Shown here one piece after another: positions 1 through 6,839 of a stretch of 14,340 nt of DNA (positions are counted from its first letter, which is position 1; every line of letters begins with the position of its first letter). Origin of the DNA: Chitinophagaceae bacterium (GTDB lineage: Bacteria; Bacteroidota; Bacteroidia; Chitinophagales; Chitinophagaceae); NCBI GenBank assembly GCA_025351145.1, contig JANXWM010000597.1:1-14340 (forward strand), in the 5' to 3' direction. The position numbers were made by a program, and so were the translations under genes. The notes below the pieces were generated by a model, which did not search any database, was not told where the DNA came from, and worked only from the letters and a program-made list of their open reading frames with translations.

Positions 1-367
1 AACTGCCGCCTTTCAGGAATCGTTGCTCGAAAATATTCCTTACAGCCTTCAGGCACAGGAACTGCTGTACAGCATTGATAACATTGATTCCACTGAAAAA
101 GAATCAGAAGAAATGACAAAACTTTATAAGGAACAGGACCTGGATAAACTGCTTGAATTTAGTTTAAAAATCGATGGCGGAAACAGCATGGATGTGCAGG
201 ATGTCATGATCAACAAACGCAACAAAAACTGGGCGGAGCAGTTTCCCACAATCACCCAAGGCAAAAGCCTGCTGATTGCCGTAGGGGCAGGTCATTTGGG
301 CGGCGATGCAGGTCTCTTAAACCTGCTTAAACAAAAAGGTTACCTGTTGCGACCAATAGAAAATTAG
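1..367 (+). CDS. TraB/GumN family protein, C-terminal part (5' end outside window)
   Basis: The reading frame is open from base 2, so the gene starts upstream of the window; the first in-frame start-like codon (TTG at 23) is probably internal. About 121 residues are visible. The C-terminal part carries the hallmark end of the TraB/GumN (PF01963) family: a KRNKNW segment, then LLIAVGAGHLGGDAGLLNLL and a final KGYLLRPI strand. Members are usually around 280-300 residues and often have a signal peptide, which would lie outside this window. The family resembles Tiki-type metalloproteases, but the role of most bacterial members is unknown. The stop at 365-367 faces the end of the convergent ndk gene 32 bp away. 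Confidence 0.85.
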   Translation, partial: TAAFQESLLENIPYSLQAQELLYSIDNIDSTEKESEEMTKLYKEQDLDKLLEFSLKIDGGNSMDVQDVMINKRNKNWAEQFPTITQGKSLLIAVGAGHLGGDAGLLNLLKQKGYLLRPIEN

Positions 368-399
368 CAACCCCGCCATACGACAGGGTTGCCAAAAAA

Positions 400-816
400 T
401 TAAAATCTTTCAAGGCGGGAAAAGAAGAAAGCGCCTTCAATGGCAGCATTCTCATCACTGTCACTTCCATGAACTGCATTTTCTCCAATTGAAGCCGCAA
501 AGTTCTTTCTTATTGTTCCTTCCTCGGCCTGTGCGGGGTTGGTAGCGCCGATTAGTTTTCTAAAATCTTCCACAGCGTTTTCTTTTTCAAGAATAGCTGC
601 CACAATAGGGCCGCTGCTCATAAACTCAACCAGTTCGCCGTAAAAAGGTCTTGCCTTGTGTACTTCGTAAAATGCGCCGGCCTGTTCAGGTGTAAGCTTT
701 AACCACTTCATCGCTTTAATGGAAAAACCACCTTTAATTATCTGGTCTAAAATTGCTCCGGTATAGCCTTTGCCTGTAGCATCGGGTTTAACCATTGTAA
801 AAGTTCTGTTACTCAT
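400..816 (-). CDS. ndk: Nucleoside diphosphate kinase
   Basis: Transfers the gamma-phosphate of ATP to nucleoside diphosphates through a phosphohistidine, balancing cytosolic NTP and dNTP pools. From ATG 814-816 the protein has 138 residues, the usual length of the family. It starts MSNRTFTMVKPDA, with the conserved Lys10 of the VKPD motif. The active-site His116 lies in NAVHGSDS, preceded by the nucleotide-binding RKNF segment, and the C-terminal tail is standard. The frame stays open for 17 more codons upstream (to 867), but those residues do not belong to the family and overlap the promoter box, so the internal ATG was chosen. The gene is single, divergent from nrnA and convergent with the TraB/GumN gene. 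Confidence 0.96.
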   Translation of the reverse strand: MSNRTFTMVKPDATGKGYTGAILDQIIKGGFSIKAMKWLKLTPEQAGAFYEVHKARPFYGELVEFMSSGPIVAAILEKENAVEDFRKLIGATNPAQAEEGTIRKNFAASIGENAVHGSDSDENAAIEGAFFFSRLERF

Positions 817-834
817 ATTCACTTGATTAGGCGG

Positions 835-867
835 CAAAAGTAAGGCTAACCAATACACAAAATCCAA
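835..867 (-). promoter_or_regulatory. Candidate Bacteroidota-type promoter of ndk
   Basis: On the minus strand TACTTTTG (842 to 835) matches the Bacteroidota -7 consensus TAnnTTTG. A TTG at 867-865 lies 22 nt upstream as a possible -33 box; another TTTTG at 862-858 is only 15 nt away. The box lies about 20 nt before the ndk ATG at 816 and inside the extended open frame, which supports the shorter start. Confidence 0.5.
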
Positions 868-950
868 TGCAGGGCGTTAAATTTAGCGCAGCCGGTTCTT
901 GATAAATGAAAATATTTTGAACCGGGCAACGGAATTTCTGCTGATCGTTC

Positions 951-970
951 CTTGCGTCGCACTCTTATAC
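951..970 (+). repeat. Dispersed intergenic repeat, copy 1 (left arm of pair)
   Basis: This copy of the 20-base core has one change (CTCTTATAC instead of CTCTTGTAC). It is preceded by GATCGTTC, the head also seen at copy 7 (11642) and at the decayed copy (4328). It faces copy 2 at 1050-1069 in inverted orientation. The gap between the ndk and nrnA starts (817-1199) holds this repeat pair and the ndk promoter; no gene was found in it. Confidence 0.9.
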
Positions 971-984
971 TTTCTGCTCTTTGC

Positions 985-1035
985 TGAGCTTTTACCTAAG
1001 CGTAGCCCGCCAATCTACGCTTAGGTAAAAGCTCA
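985..1035. repeat. Perfect 21-bp inverted repeat between two repeat arms
   Basis: Bases 985-1005 and 1015-1035 are exact reverse complements (21 bp), separated by a 9-nt loop, CCCGCCAAT. The stem includes GAGCTTTTACCTAAGCGTAG. It lies centrally inside the head-to-head pair at 951-970 and 1050-1069, so 951-1069 can fold as a nested hairpin or cruciform. No T-run follows, so it is not a standard terminator. Confidence 0.92.
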
Positions 1036-1049
1036 TGTATAATCCGAAA

Positions 1050-1069
1050 GTACAAGGGTGCGACGCAAG
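1050..1069 (-). repeat. Dispersed intergenic repeat, copy 2 (right arm of pair)
   Basis: Inverted core GTACAAGGGTGCGACGCAAG, followed by AAAAGCTTCATAT. That outer flank (ATATGAAGCTTT when read on the minus strand) is shared with copies 5 (6821) and 6 (9199). Against copy 1, one position is a mismatch and one would be a G-U wobble in RNA. Confidence 0.9.
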
Positions 1070-1199
1070 AAAAGCTTCATATCTGTGAAGGCCTATGGCT
1101 TAAAAAATACTTAGCGCTTATAGTTTAATTGTTATAATTATATCAAATTATAAAATGATTTGCGCAAATGGCACGAAACCCGCAATTTTGCCGCCACTA

Positions 1200-2207
1200 A
1201 TGCAAGAGGTTCAGCAAGTTTATTCACTTTTAGAGCAGCGAAAGAAGATCGTGGTTACCATGCATCAGAAGCCCGATGGCGATGCAATGGGTGCTGCACT
1301 TGGGTTGTATCATTTTCTTAAACTGGCTGGGCATGAGGTTTTTGTAATATCGCCGACCAACTGGGCAAACTTTTTAGACTGGATGCCGGGTTGCGAAACA
1401 GTGCTTGATTACGAAACCAGTAAAGAGGAAGCTGAAAAGATCATCAACAGTACAGATATTCTTTTCTGCCTTGATTTTAATGTGATGCACCGCACCAGGT
1501 ACATGGAGAAAATACTTACAGAAGTATCTTGTATAAAAGTGCTGATTGATCATCACCAGCAACCACAGGAAGAAGCGTTTGATTTTGGCGCAAGCAATGT
1601 TTTAAAGAGTTCTACCTGCGAAATGGTGTACGATTTTATCGAGGCTTCTCCCCATAAAGATCTTTTAAATAAGGATATAGCAACTTGTCTTTTTACGGGT
1701 ATTATGACGGATACCGGTTCTTTCCGTTTTCCTTCTGCATCTGGGGATGTGCACCGGGCCGTAGCTGTGCTTAAAGAAACAGGAATCGACCACAGCATTA
1801 TTTTTGAACATATTTATGATAATTCATCTGAAAGCAGGTTGCGGTTTATAGGTAATGCTTTATTAAACAGGCTGCAGGTTTTGTATCAATACAATACGGC
1901 AATGATGATTATCCCCAAAAGGGATATTCAAAAATATCAAATTCAAACCGGGGATACCGAGGGGCTTGTAAATTACCTGCTAACTATTGAAGGCATTAAA
2001 CTTGGAGCTTTGCTTATAGACAGGAGCGAAGAGCGAAAATGGAGCTTTAGAAGCAAAGGAGATTTTGATGTAAACGTTTTTGCCAGAAACCATTTTGAAG
2101 GTGGCGGCCATAAAAACGCAGCAGGTGGCAGAAGCAGTGAAAGCATAGAACAAAACGAAAAGAAATTTAAAGAAGTTATTCAACAATACGAACAACAATT
2201 ACAATAA
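1200..2207 (+). CDS. nrnA: DHH-family bifunctional oligoribonuclease/pAp phosphatase, NrnA-like
   Basis: Predicted cytosolic Mn-dependent phosphoesterase of the DHH/DHHA1 superfamily, which degrades short oligoribonucleotides and 3'-phosphoadenosine 5'-phosphate. From ATG 1200 it has 335 residues, typical for NrnA. DHH-domain motifs are in order: HQKPDGDA (residues 22-29), LDFN (91-94), DHHQQ (117-121) and MTDTGSF (169-175). The DHHA1 domain ends in GGGHKNAAG (301-309). An in-frame ATG at 1155 would add 15 residues (MICANGTKPAILPPL) that look non-conserved; the 1200 start is preferred but not proven. The FKBP lipoprotein gene starts 6 nt after the stop, so the two are probably co-transcribed. 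Family is certain; which of the two activities dominates cannot be told from sequence. Confidence 0.93.
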   Translation: MQEVQQVYSLLEQRKKIVVTMHQKPDGDAMGAALGLYHFLKLAGHEVFVISPTNWANFLDWMPGCETVLDYETSKEEAEKIINSTDILFCLDFNVMHRTRYMEKILTEVSCIKVLIDHHQQPQEEAFDFGASNVLKSSTCEMVYDFIEASPHKDLLNKDIATCLFTGIMTDTGSFRFPSASGDVHRAVAVLKETGIDHSIIFEHIYDNSSESRLRFIGNALLNRLQVLYQYNTAMMIIPKRDIQKYQIQTGDTEGLVNYLLTIEGIKLGALLIDRSEERKWSFRSKGDFDVNVFARNHFEGGGHKNAAGGRSSESIEQNEKKFKEVIQQYEQQLQ

Positions 2208-2213
2208 CAAAAA

Positions 2214-3155
2214 ATGAAAAAAATCATCTTGGCTGCATCTGCAGTTATTGCACTGGCAGCCTGTCAGCAGGTTAATTACGACAAAGCACCATCGGGAATG
2301 GTGTATAAAATATTTCCCGGCAAAGGCGGAGATTCTATTAAGGTTGGTGGATTTGTAAAATACAATGTAGAATTCGTTCTCACCGGCAGAACAGGCAAAC
2401 CAGACAGCCTGCTTCAATCGACCTACGGTAAAGTACCGGGTTTTGGCCAGGTTGATACCGGTGTACGTGCAGCCTACAGTATTTTAGAAATTTTGCCAAA
2501 GTTAAGAGCCGGTGACAGCGCAACAACGGTGCTTAGCGTTGATACACTTAAAAAGAAAAATATGATCAATCCCCAGGATAGCATCGTGTTTACAAATGGA
2601 AGTTCTATTCTTTGTAAAGTAAAGGTTTTGCAGGCTTTTAAAAAGCAGGAAGATGTAATGGCCGATTACCAGAAAGAAATGGATCTTGAAAATGTAAGAG
2701 AAATTAAATCTGTTGAAGATTACATGGCGCAAAAAGGTATTAAAGGTGTAAAAACCAAGAGTGGCGCTTACGTAAGTATTGAAACACCCGGCGATCAAAA
2801 TATGAAAGCCGATTCTGGCAAAATTGCCTACATTAAATACAAGGGTTATTCGCAGAGCGACGGAAAAGTATTTGACACAAATATGGATACTACCAAAGGG
2901 CACACCGACCCTTATCCTGTTACTGTAGGAACACATGGTGTTATTCAGGGATGGGACGAAGCGCTTCCTTACTTTGGAAATGGCGGTAAGGGTAAAATTC
3001 TTGTGCCTTCGTTCCTTGGCTATGGCCCACAGGGGTCAGGTCAAATTCCAGGTTTTGCAAACCTCGTTTTTGATATTGAAGTGGTAAACGTTACAGCAGC
3101 GCCTCCAGCCGCTAAAAATGGCCAGATGCCAATGCAATTGCCACAGGGACATTAA
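2214..3155 (+). CDS. FKBP-type peptidyl-prolyl isomerase lipoprotein
   Basis: Probable periplasm-facing folding catalyst that interconverts cis and trans X-Pro bonds. Residues 1-17 are a lipoprotein signal (MKKIILAASAVIALAAC), with Cys17 as the lipidation site. Residues about 27-142 look like a diverged FKBP fold without clear active-site residues. Residues about 183-294 form a standard FKBP domain, with KVFDTN (218-223), VIQGWDEAL (243-251), FLGYGPQG (267-274) and the closing FDIEVVNV strand. The short tail is rich in Pro, Ala and Gln. The gene begins 6 nt after nrnA and ends before a hairpin terminator, so it is the last gene of a two-gene operon. Two-domain FKBP lipoproteins are common in Bacteroidota; the client proteins are unknown. 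Confidence 0.92.
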   Translation: MKKIILAASAVIALAACQQVNYDKAPSGMVYKIFPGKGGDSIKVGGFVKYNVEFVLTGRTGKPDSLLQSTYGKVPGFGQVDTGVRAAYSILEILPKLRAGDSATTVLSVDTLKKKNMINPQDSIVFTNGSSILCKVKVLQAFKKQEDVMADYQKEMDLENVREIKSVEDYMAQKGIKGVKTKSGAYVSIETPGDQNMKADSGKIAYIKYKGYSQSDGKVFDTNMDTTKGHTDPYPVTVGTHGVIQGWDEALPYFGNGGKGKILVPSFLGYGPQGSGQIPGFANLVFDIEVVNVTAAPPAAKNGQMPMQLPQGH

Positions 3156-3176
3156 TTTTTTAAGTTCTATAATATT

Positions 3177-3206
3177 AAAAAACCGTCGGTAAGCTGGCGG
3201 TTTTTT
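3177..3206 (+). terminator. Intrinsic terminator after the FKBP gene
   Basis: AAAAAACCG (3177-3185) pairs with CGGTTTTTT (3198-3206) across a 12-nt loop, followed by more T residues. It sits 21 nt after the stop at 3155. The A-tract would allow weak function on the opposite strand too. Confidence 0.8.
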
Positions 3207-3299
3207 ATTTTCCAATGCAGGAATTGCTATTTCTTTTTAAGCCTGGATCCATTTTTTATTAAAGGTATTAACCAGGCTGAATTTTTCATGGCATCGCCT

Positions 3300-3319
3300 C
3301 TTGCGTCGCACTCTTGTAC
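3300..3319 (+). repeat. Dispersed intergenic repeat, copy 3
   Basis: Exact core CTTGCGTCGCACTCTTGTAC, preceded by GGCATCGC; copy 4 (6685) has nearly the same head. The tail, TTTTGAATATGGGTTCAGCT, resembles the tail of copy 8 (13025). Apart from this copy, the terminator at 3177 and the inverted repeat at 3353, no gene was found between 3156 and 3524. Confidence 0.9.
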
Positions 3320-3352
3320 TTTTTGAATATGGGTTCAGCTTTCAACAGCCAA

Positions 3353-3397
3353 TACCGGGGGATGAATAATTACTGATTAGCAAAAATTCATCCGGTA
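3353..3397. repeat. Imperfect inverted repeat next to repeat copy 3
   Basis: TACCGG-GGG-ATGAAT (3353-3367) pairs with ATTCATCCGGTA (3386-3397): a 12-bp stem with a 3-nt bulge and an 18-nt loop. It begins 33 nt after the repeat core and may be the inner hairpin of a decayed pair, by analogy with 985-1035. No T-run follows. Confidence 0.6.
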
Positions 3398-3524
3398 ATG
3401 ATTTTAATAATTGCAACATTGATTTCATTATTCAGGCAGTGTTAACAAGTTAAATTAAAAAATTTTCTTTTTCTTTTGATAATTCGGTGAATTCCCCGAC
3501 CTTCGCCGTCCGAAAAAAAATGTT

Positions 3525-3761
3525 ATGGCTAGAGTATGTCAGGTTACAGGAAAAAAGCCGATTACAGGAAATACTGTATCGCACTCGAATATTAAAACCA
3601 AGCGCCGGTTTTTACCAAATTTGCAAACCAAGCGTTTTTTCTTCGCAGAAGAAGACCGTTGGGTTACAATAAAAGTTTCTTCAGAAGCATTACGCACCAT
3701 AAATAAAAATGGTTTGGCTTCTGTAATAAAGGGATTAAGGGTTGCAGGTACAAAAATCTAA
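3525..3761 (+). CDS. rpmB: 50S ribosomal protein L28 (bL28)
   Basis: Structural protein of the large ribosomal subunit, 78 residues, the normal length. It begins MARVCQVTGKKPITGN and contains the conserved HSNIKTKRRFLPNLQTKRFF segment and the C-terminal NGLASVIKGLRVAGTKI. Only one Cys is present, so this is the form without a zinc knuckle. Of the overlapping frames in this stretch this is the one with family conservation; the frame at 3487-3672 is a shadow. It is the first gene of the rpmB-rpmG-DUF4295 cluster; a T-rich stretch ending TTTTG at about 3463-3478 may be its promoter, but the TA of the consensus is missing. Confidence 0.97.
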   Translation: MARVCQVTGKKPITGNTVSHSNIKTKRRFLPNLQTKRFFFAEEDRWVTIKVSSEALRTINKNGLASVIKGLRVAGTKI

Positions 3762-3791
3762 ATTGATCAAAAAAGTTAAATTGCTTACACA

Positions 3792-3974
3792 ATGGCAAAG
3801 AAAGGCAACAGGGTTCAGGTTATAATGGAATGTACGGAGCATAAAGCAAGTGGCTTGCCCGGCACCAGCCGTTATATTACCAAAAAGAACAAGAAGAATA
3901 CTCCGGAACGTTTGGAGTTAAAGAAGTTCAATCCGATAATGAAAAAAGTAACTGTTCATAAAGAAATTAAATAA
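3792..3974 (+). CDS. rpmG: 50S ribosomal protein L33 (bL33)
   Basis: Large-subunit ribosomal protein, 60 residues. Conserved features are MAKKGNRVQVIMECTEH at the N terminus, TSRYITKKNKKNTPERLELK in the middle and a basic tail. Only Cys14 remains of the four cysteines of zinc-binding L33, so this is the zinc-free type, in agreement with the L28 next to it. It lies 30 bp after rpmB and 2 nt before the DUF4295 gene, which suggests one transcript. Confidence 0.97.
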   Translation: MAKKGNRVQVIMECTEHKASGLPGTSRYITKKNKKNTPERLELKKFNPIMKKVTVHKEIK

Positions 3975-3976
3975 TT

Positions 3977-4150
3977 ATGGCTAAAGTAGCTAAAACCGCG
4001 ATTAAAACAAAAGACCAGAAAGCAGCTGCTGAAGCTAAAAACTGGACAAAAGTAATTAAGCCTGTTCGCAGCCCGAAAACTGGCGCATATACTTTTAAGG
4101 AAGCGATTATACACAAAGACAAAGTGAAAGATTTCCTGTCTGCAAAATAA
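3977..4150 (+). CDS. DUF4295 family small basic protein
   Basis: A 57-residue basic protein (MAKVAKTAIKTKDQKAAAEA at the N terminus) encoded 2 nt after rpmG. The lysine-rich N-terminal half, the central KVIKPVRSPKTGAYTFKE and the ending KDFLSAK match the DUF4295 family, a Bacteroidota-specific family regularly found directly after rpmG. Position, size and charge fit a ribosome-associated protein. From memory, unverified, a protein of this family has been seen in a Bacteroidota ribosome structure. A hairpin terminator 26 nt after the stop ends the cluster. Confidence 0.92.
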   Translation: MAKVAKTAIKTKDQKAAAEAKNWTKVIKPVRSPKTGAYTFKEAIIHKDKVKDFLSAK

Positions 4151-4176
4151 TTGATTGCCTGATTATGACTATATTT

Positions 4177-4209
4177 AAAGCTGTTCTGATTTTTTCGGGA
4201 CAGCTTTTT
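4177..4209 (+). terminator. Intrinsic terminator of the rpmB-rpmG-DUF4295 cluster
   Basis: AAAGCTGTTCTG (4177-4188) pairs with CGGGACAGCTTT (4196-4207), using some G-U pairs, around a T-rich loop. A TTTTTGTATTTTTT tract follows. It suggests ftsY is transcribed separately. Confidence 0.75.
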
Positions 4210-4327
4210 GTATTTTTTCTGTGGTCTGTTATTTAGTTTCCGGCTTATTTATTAAGGTTTGTATTTTTTTCTTTTGCACTTATGATTTTATTTTAGCAGT
4301 TAGGCCAAAGTTCAATCATATTCTTTA

Positions 4328-4347
4328 GTACAAGTGAGTGACACAAG
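4328..4347 (-). repeat. Decayed copy of the dispersed intergenic repeat
   Basis: GTACAAGTGAGTGACACAAG aligns with the inverted core GTACAAGAGTGCGACGCAAG after a small insertion and deletion and one or two changes. It is followed by GAACGATGAGT, nearly the same flank as at copy 7 (GAACGATCAGT at 11662). The shared flank is what makes the relation convincing. The rest of 4210-4450 shows no gene. Confidence 0.65.
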
Positions 4348-4450
4348 GAACGATGAGTTAAGATTAAATGCCGGTAACAAAATGCCTTTTATAAAAAGCT
4401 GAACTGATATTACCTGAATACATTTCGAAATAGAAAAACCTGCTATCACC

Positions 4451-5416
4451 ATGAGTTTTTTAGGAAAATTATTTGGAAAAAAAGAAAAGGAAAGCCTCGA
4501 TCAGGGTTTGCAAAAAACTAAGGAAGGCTTTTTATCTAAACTTACAAAAGCCATTGCCGGTAAAAGTACGGTAGATGAAGAGGTATTGGACAACCTTGAG
4601 GATGCATTGGTGAGTGCAGATGTTGGTATTGATACAACGATTGCCATCATTGGAAAGATAGAACAAAGGGTTGCCAGGGATAAATATATTAATACCAGCG
4701 AACTCAATAAAATACTGCAGGATGAGATAGAAGGCATACTGGTAGATGCCACCGATGATAACTACAAAAATTTTGAAATACCTGCGTCAAAGCTTCCATA
4801 TATTATCCTGGTAGTTGGCGTAAACGGAGTAGGAAAAACAACCACAATTGGCAAGCTCGCTAATAATTATAAAAATGCGGGAAAATCGGTATTGCTTGGC
4901 GCTGCCGATACCTTTAGGGCTGCTGCAGTTGACCAGCTGACTATATGGAGCGAAAGGGCAGGTGTGCCTATTGTAAAACAACCAATGGGCAGTGATCCTG
5001 CTGCTGTTGCTTTCGATGCAGTGCAAAGCGCTGTTGCCAGGGGTATTGATGTTGTAATTATTGACACTGCGGGGCGCCTTCACAATAAAGCGCATCTTAT
5101 GGATGAGCTTACAAAAATAAAACGGGCAATTACCAAAGTGGTTCCTGCTGCTCCCAACGAAGTGTTATTAATACTTGATGGCTCAACAGGCCAAAATGCA
5201 CTTGAACAGGCCAGGCACTTTACAGCAGCAACTGATGTAACCGCTATGATTATTACAAAATTAGATGGCACAGCAAAAGGCGGTATTGTGCTGGCCATAG
5301 CACATCAGTTTAAAATACCTGTTAAATATATTGGTGTGGGTGAAAAAATGACTGATCTCATTGTATTTGACAAACACGAGTTTGTTGATTCGTTGTTTAA
5401 CCTTGAAACTAAATAA
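4451..5416 (+). CDS. ftsY: Signal recognition particle receptor FtsY
   Basis: GTPase that docks SRP-ribosome complexes at the cytoplasmic membrane for co-translational insertion. It has 321 residues; the short basic/amphipathic N terminus (MSFLGKLFGKKEKE) stands in place of the long acidic A domain of enteric FtsY, as is usual in Bacteroidota. The helical N domain spans about 15-100. The NG GTPase motifs are GVNGVGKT (123-130), DTFRAAA (153-159), DTAGR (205-209), TKLDGTAKGG (269-278) and GVGE (295-298). The ending FVDSLFNLE is typical of the family. It follows the L28/L33 cluster, a gene order common in the phylum, but the terminator at 4177 and a 300-bp gap indicate its own promoter, which I could not place. 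Confidence 0.97.
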   Translation: MSFLGKLFGKKEKESLDQGLQKTKEGFLSKLTKAIAGKSTVDEEVLDNLEDALVSADVGIDTTIAIIGKIEQRVARDKYINTSELNKILQDEIEGILVDATDDNYKNFEIPASKLPYIILVVGVNGVGKTTTIGKLANNYKNAGKSVLLGAADTFRAAAVDQLTIWSERAGVPIVKQPMGSDPAAVAFDAVQSAVARGIDVVIIDTAGRLHNKAHLMDELTKIKRAITKVVPAAPNEVLLILDGSTGQNALEQARHFTAATDVTAMIITKLDGTAKGGIVLAIAHQFKIPVKYIGVGEKMTDLIVFDKHEFVDSLFNLETK

Positions 5417-5594
5417 ATACTAACGATCAATAGTTTAATTGAAATTTAATTTGCTCAGCCCTTTGATAAATTTCTTTTAAAAAGCCTATTCTTTTAAAAC
5501 TTTTCTATCACGTATTCGTATTATTTAAATAATTGATTGGCTTAAACCTCATGCCGGGCAGCAAATTTTCTTATCTCTTGAAGAACGCTCTCCT

Positions 5595-5623
5595 TTTGAT
5601 ATTCAGGCAAATTTTCTAATTTG
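5595..5623 (+). promoter_or_regulatory. Tentative promoter of the HEIGH metallopeptidase gene
   Basis: TTTG (5595-5598) and TAATTTG (5617-5623) are 18 nt apart, close to the Bacteroidota -33/-7 pattern, though the -7 box is one base short of TAnnTTTG. It would leave a leader of about 75 nt. Otherwise 5417-5705 shows neither a gene nor a clear terminator for ftsY. Confidence 0.3.
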
Positions 5624-5705
5624 AAAAAGATATACATTTATAGTCTTACAGTCAAAAAATCACCTAATCAAAAACATTAAGAAATCTTTTAAAACTAAGT
5701 TCTAA

Positions 5706-6524
5706 ATGAAAAGTAATTTCAAAACATTGGCTACAGGTGTAGCATTAAGTACAATCCTTTTTGCCTGCCAAAAGGAAAATAAGACCCAAACCACAGTTAA
5801 CGCTAATGCAATTCCTGTTGAAGTAATCAACCAGATAAAAGCTCAGGGCTTCAGCACTGACGGTGTAGAAAAAGTTGATGGCGGCTACCGTGTAGAAAAC
5901 GACATCTTTTTATCAACTGAAGACCTTACCCATCCAAACATGGGTGTTATGCTAAGGGTTGGTGATGAAGAACAATACCGCACCACAAACCTCATTAAAA
6001 GCTTACCCCGCACCATTACTATTTCTGTTTCAAACCTCGATGCAATCTGGACTACAGCAACAGATACGGCTATTGCACGATACAATGCAATGGGCCTTCG
6101 TATCACTTTTCAAAGAGTGGCATCCGGCGGAGCAATTGGTGTAACAGGTGCTGACCTTGGCGGCGGCGGCGTATTAGGCCAGTCTTCAGGTTTTCCTGAT
6201 GCAAACGGGAATCCCCCTAACAAAATTACCATCAACAACAGGGCAGGTACTTTTGGTACCAACCCAAGTGTTCAGTGGCTGGGTACAATCCTTGCTCATG
6301 AAATAGGCCACACAATTGGTTTCCGTCACACGGATTATAAAAACCGTGCGTATAGCTGCGGTGGTTTCAGATCAAATGAAGGGTCTGCGGGAGTAGGCGC
6401 AATCTATATTCCAGGCACAGCCACAGGTGGCGATCCAAACAGTTGGATGCTTGCCTGCACAGATGGCAGCAACCGCCCCTTCAACGCAAATGATAAAACA
6501 GCGCTTAACTATTTGTATAAATAA
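5706..6524 (+). CDS. HEIGH-type (M57-like) zinc metallopeptidase lipoprotein
   Basis: Predicted exported protease of 272 residues. Residues 1-20 are a signal peptide ending in the lipobox ILFAC with Cys21. A pro-region of about 25-95 carries IPVEVINQIKAQGFS and YRVENDIFLSTEDL, typical of Bacteroidota members. The catalytic domain has HEIGHTIGFRHTD (198-210): His198, His202 and His208 as zinc ligands and Glu199 as general base, the metzincin layout of the dual-action HEIGH metallopeptidases. SWM (246-248) is a plausible Met-turn, and Cys218 with Cys251 may form a disulfide. A single gene with its own terminator. Substrate unknown; the family is assigned from the motif and the flanking segments. 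Confidence 0.9.
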   Translation: MKSNFKTLATGVALSTILFACQKENKTQTTVNANAIPVEVINQIKAQGFSTDGVEKVDGGYRVENDIFLSTEDLTHPNMGVMLRVGDEEQYRTTNLIKSLPRTITISVSNLDAIWTTATDTAIARYNAMGLRITFQRVASGGAIGVTGADLGGGGVLGQSSGFPDANGNPPNKITINNRAGTFGTNPSVQWLGTILAHEIGHTIGFRHTDYKNRAYSCGGFRSNEGSAGVGAIYIPGTATGGDPNSWMLACTDGSNRPFNANDKTALNYLYK

Positions 6525-6541
6525 TTTGTCCGGCTGTAAGT

Positions 6542-6577
6542 AATTAAAAACCCTGCTTGTTAGCGGGGTTTTTAATT
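6542..6577. terminator. Strong, possibly bidirectional terminator
   Basis: AATTAAAAACCCTGC (6542-6556) pairs with GCGGGGTTTTTAATT (6563-6577): 15 pairs with one G-U and a 6-nt loop. A-tract and T-tract flank the GC core. It lies 18 nt after the metallopeptidase stop. No plausible gene runs towards it from the right, so the plus-strand role is the relevant one. Confidence 0.85.
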
Positions 6578-6684
6578 TAGTAAACCTTACCCAAAAAGCT
6601 GCACTACGCTTTTGCAATCTTGACAGAGAATAGTATTTCATTTAGATATTTTTGAGCCAAACAGAAGTAAAGATGGCATCACCT

Positions 6685-6704
6685 CTTGCGTCGCACTCTT
6701 GTAC
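6685..6704 (+). repeat. Dispersed intergenic repeat, copy 4 (left arm of pair)
   Basis: Exact 20-base core, preceded by GGCATCAC as at copy 3. It is followed by a small hairpin TGATGAA-CAGGT-TTCATCA (6705-6723) and faces copy 5 at 6821 in inverted orientation. The region 6578-7008 holds this pair and no convincing gene. Confidence 0.9.
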
Positions 6705-6820
6705 TGATGAACAGGTTTCATCAATCAGCTATCAGCATTCAGATAAGACAATAGGATGGTACTACGGTTATTTGCTGAAGCCTGTCAACTGACCGCTGCT
6801 TGCTCAGTATTGTTCCGAAC

Positions 6821-6839
6821 GTACAAAAGTGCGACGCAA
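6821..6839 (-). repeat. Dispersed intergenic repeat, copy 5 (right arm of pair)
   Basis: GTACAAAAGTGCGACGCAA is the inverted core with one change. Its flanks, GTTCCGAAC before and CGAAAGCTTCATAT after, match copy 6 read in reverse (ATGAAGCTTC before and GTTCGGA after the core), and the outer flank also matches copy 2. Confidence 0.88.

Noticed and set aside
817..867. 17-codon extension of ndk
   Set aside because: The residues do not belong to the family and the stretch contains the TACTTTTG promoter box.
985..1035. The 21-bp hairpin considered as an intrinsic terminator
   Set aside because: No T-run follows on either strand, and it sits between divergent genes that do not need one.
3483..3498. 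Small hairpin TCGG...CCGA in the leader of rpmB, considered as an autoregulatory site
   Set aside because: Only four base pairs; too weak to call a ribosomal-protein leader.
3487..3672. Open frame of 61 codons overlapping rpmB
   Set aside because: It lies in another frame over the clearly conserved L28 gene.
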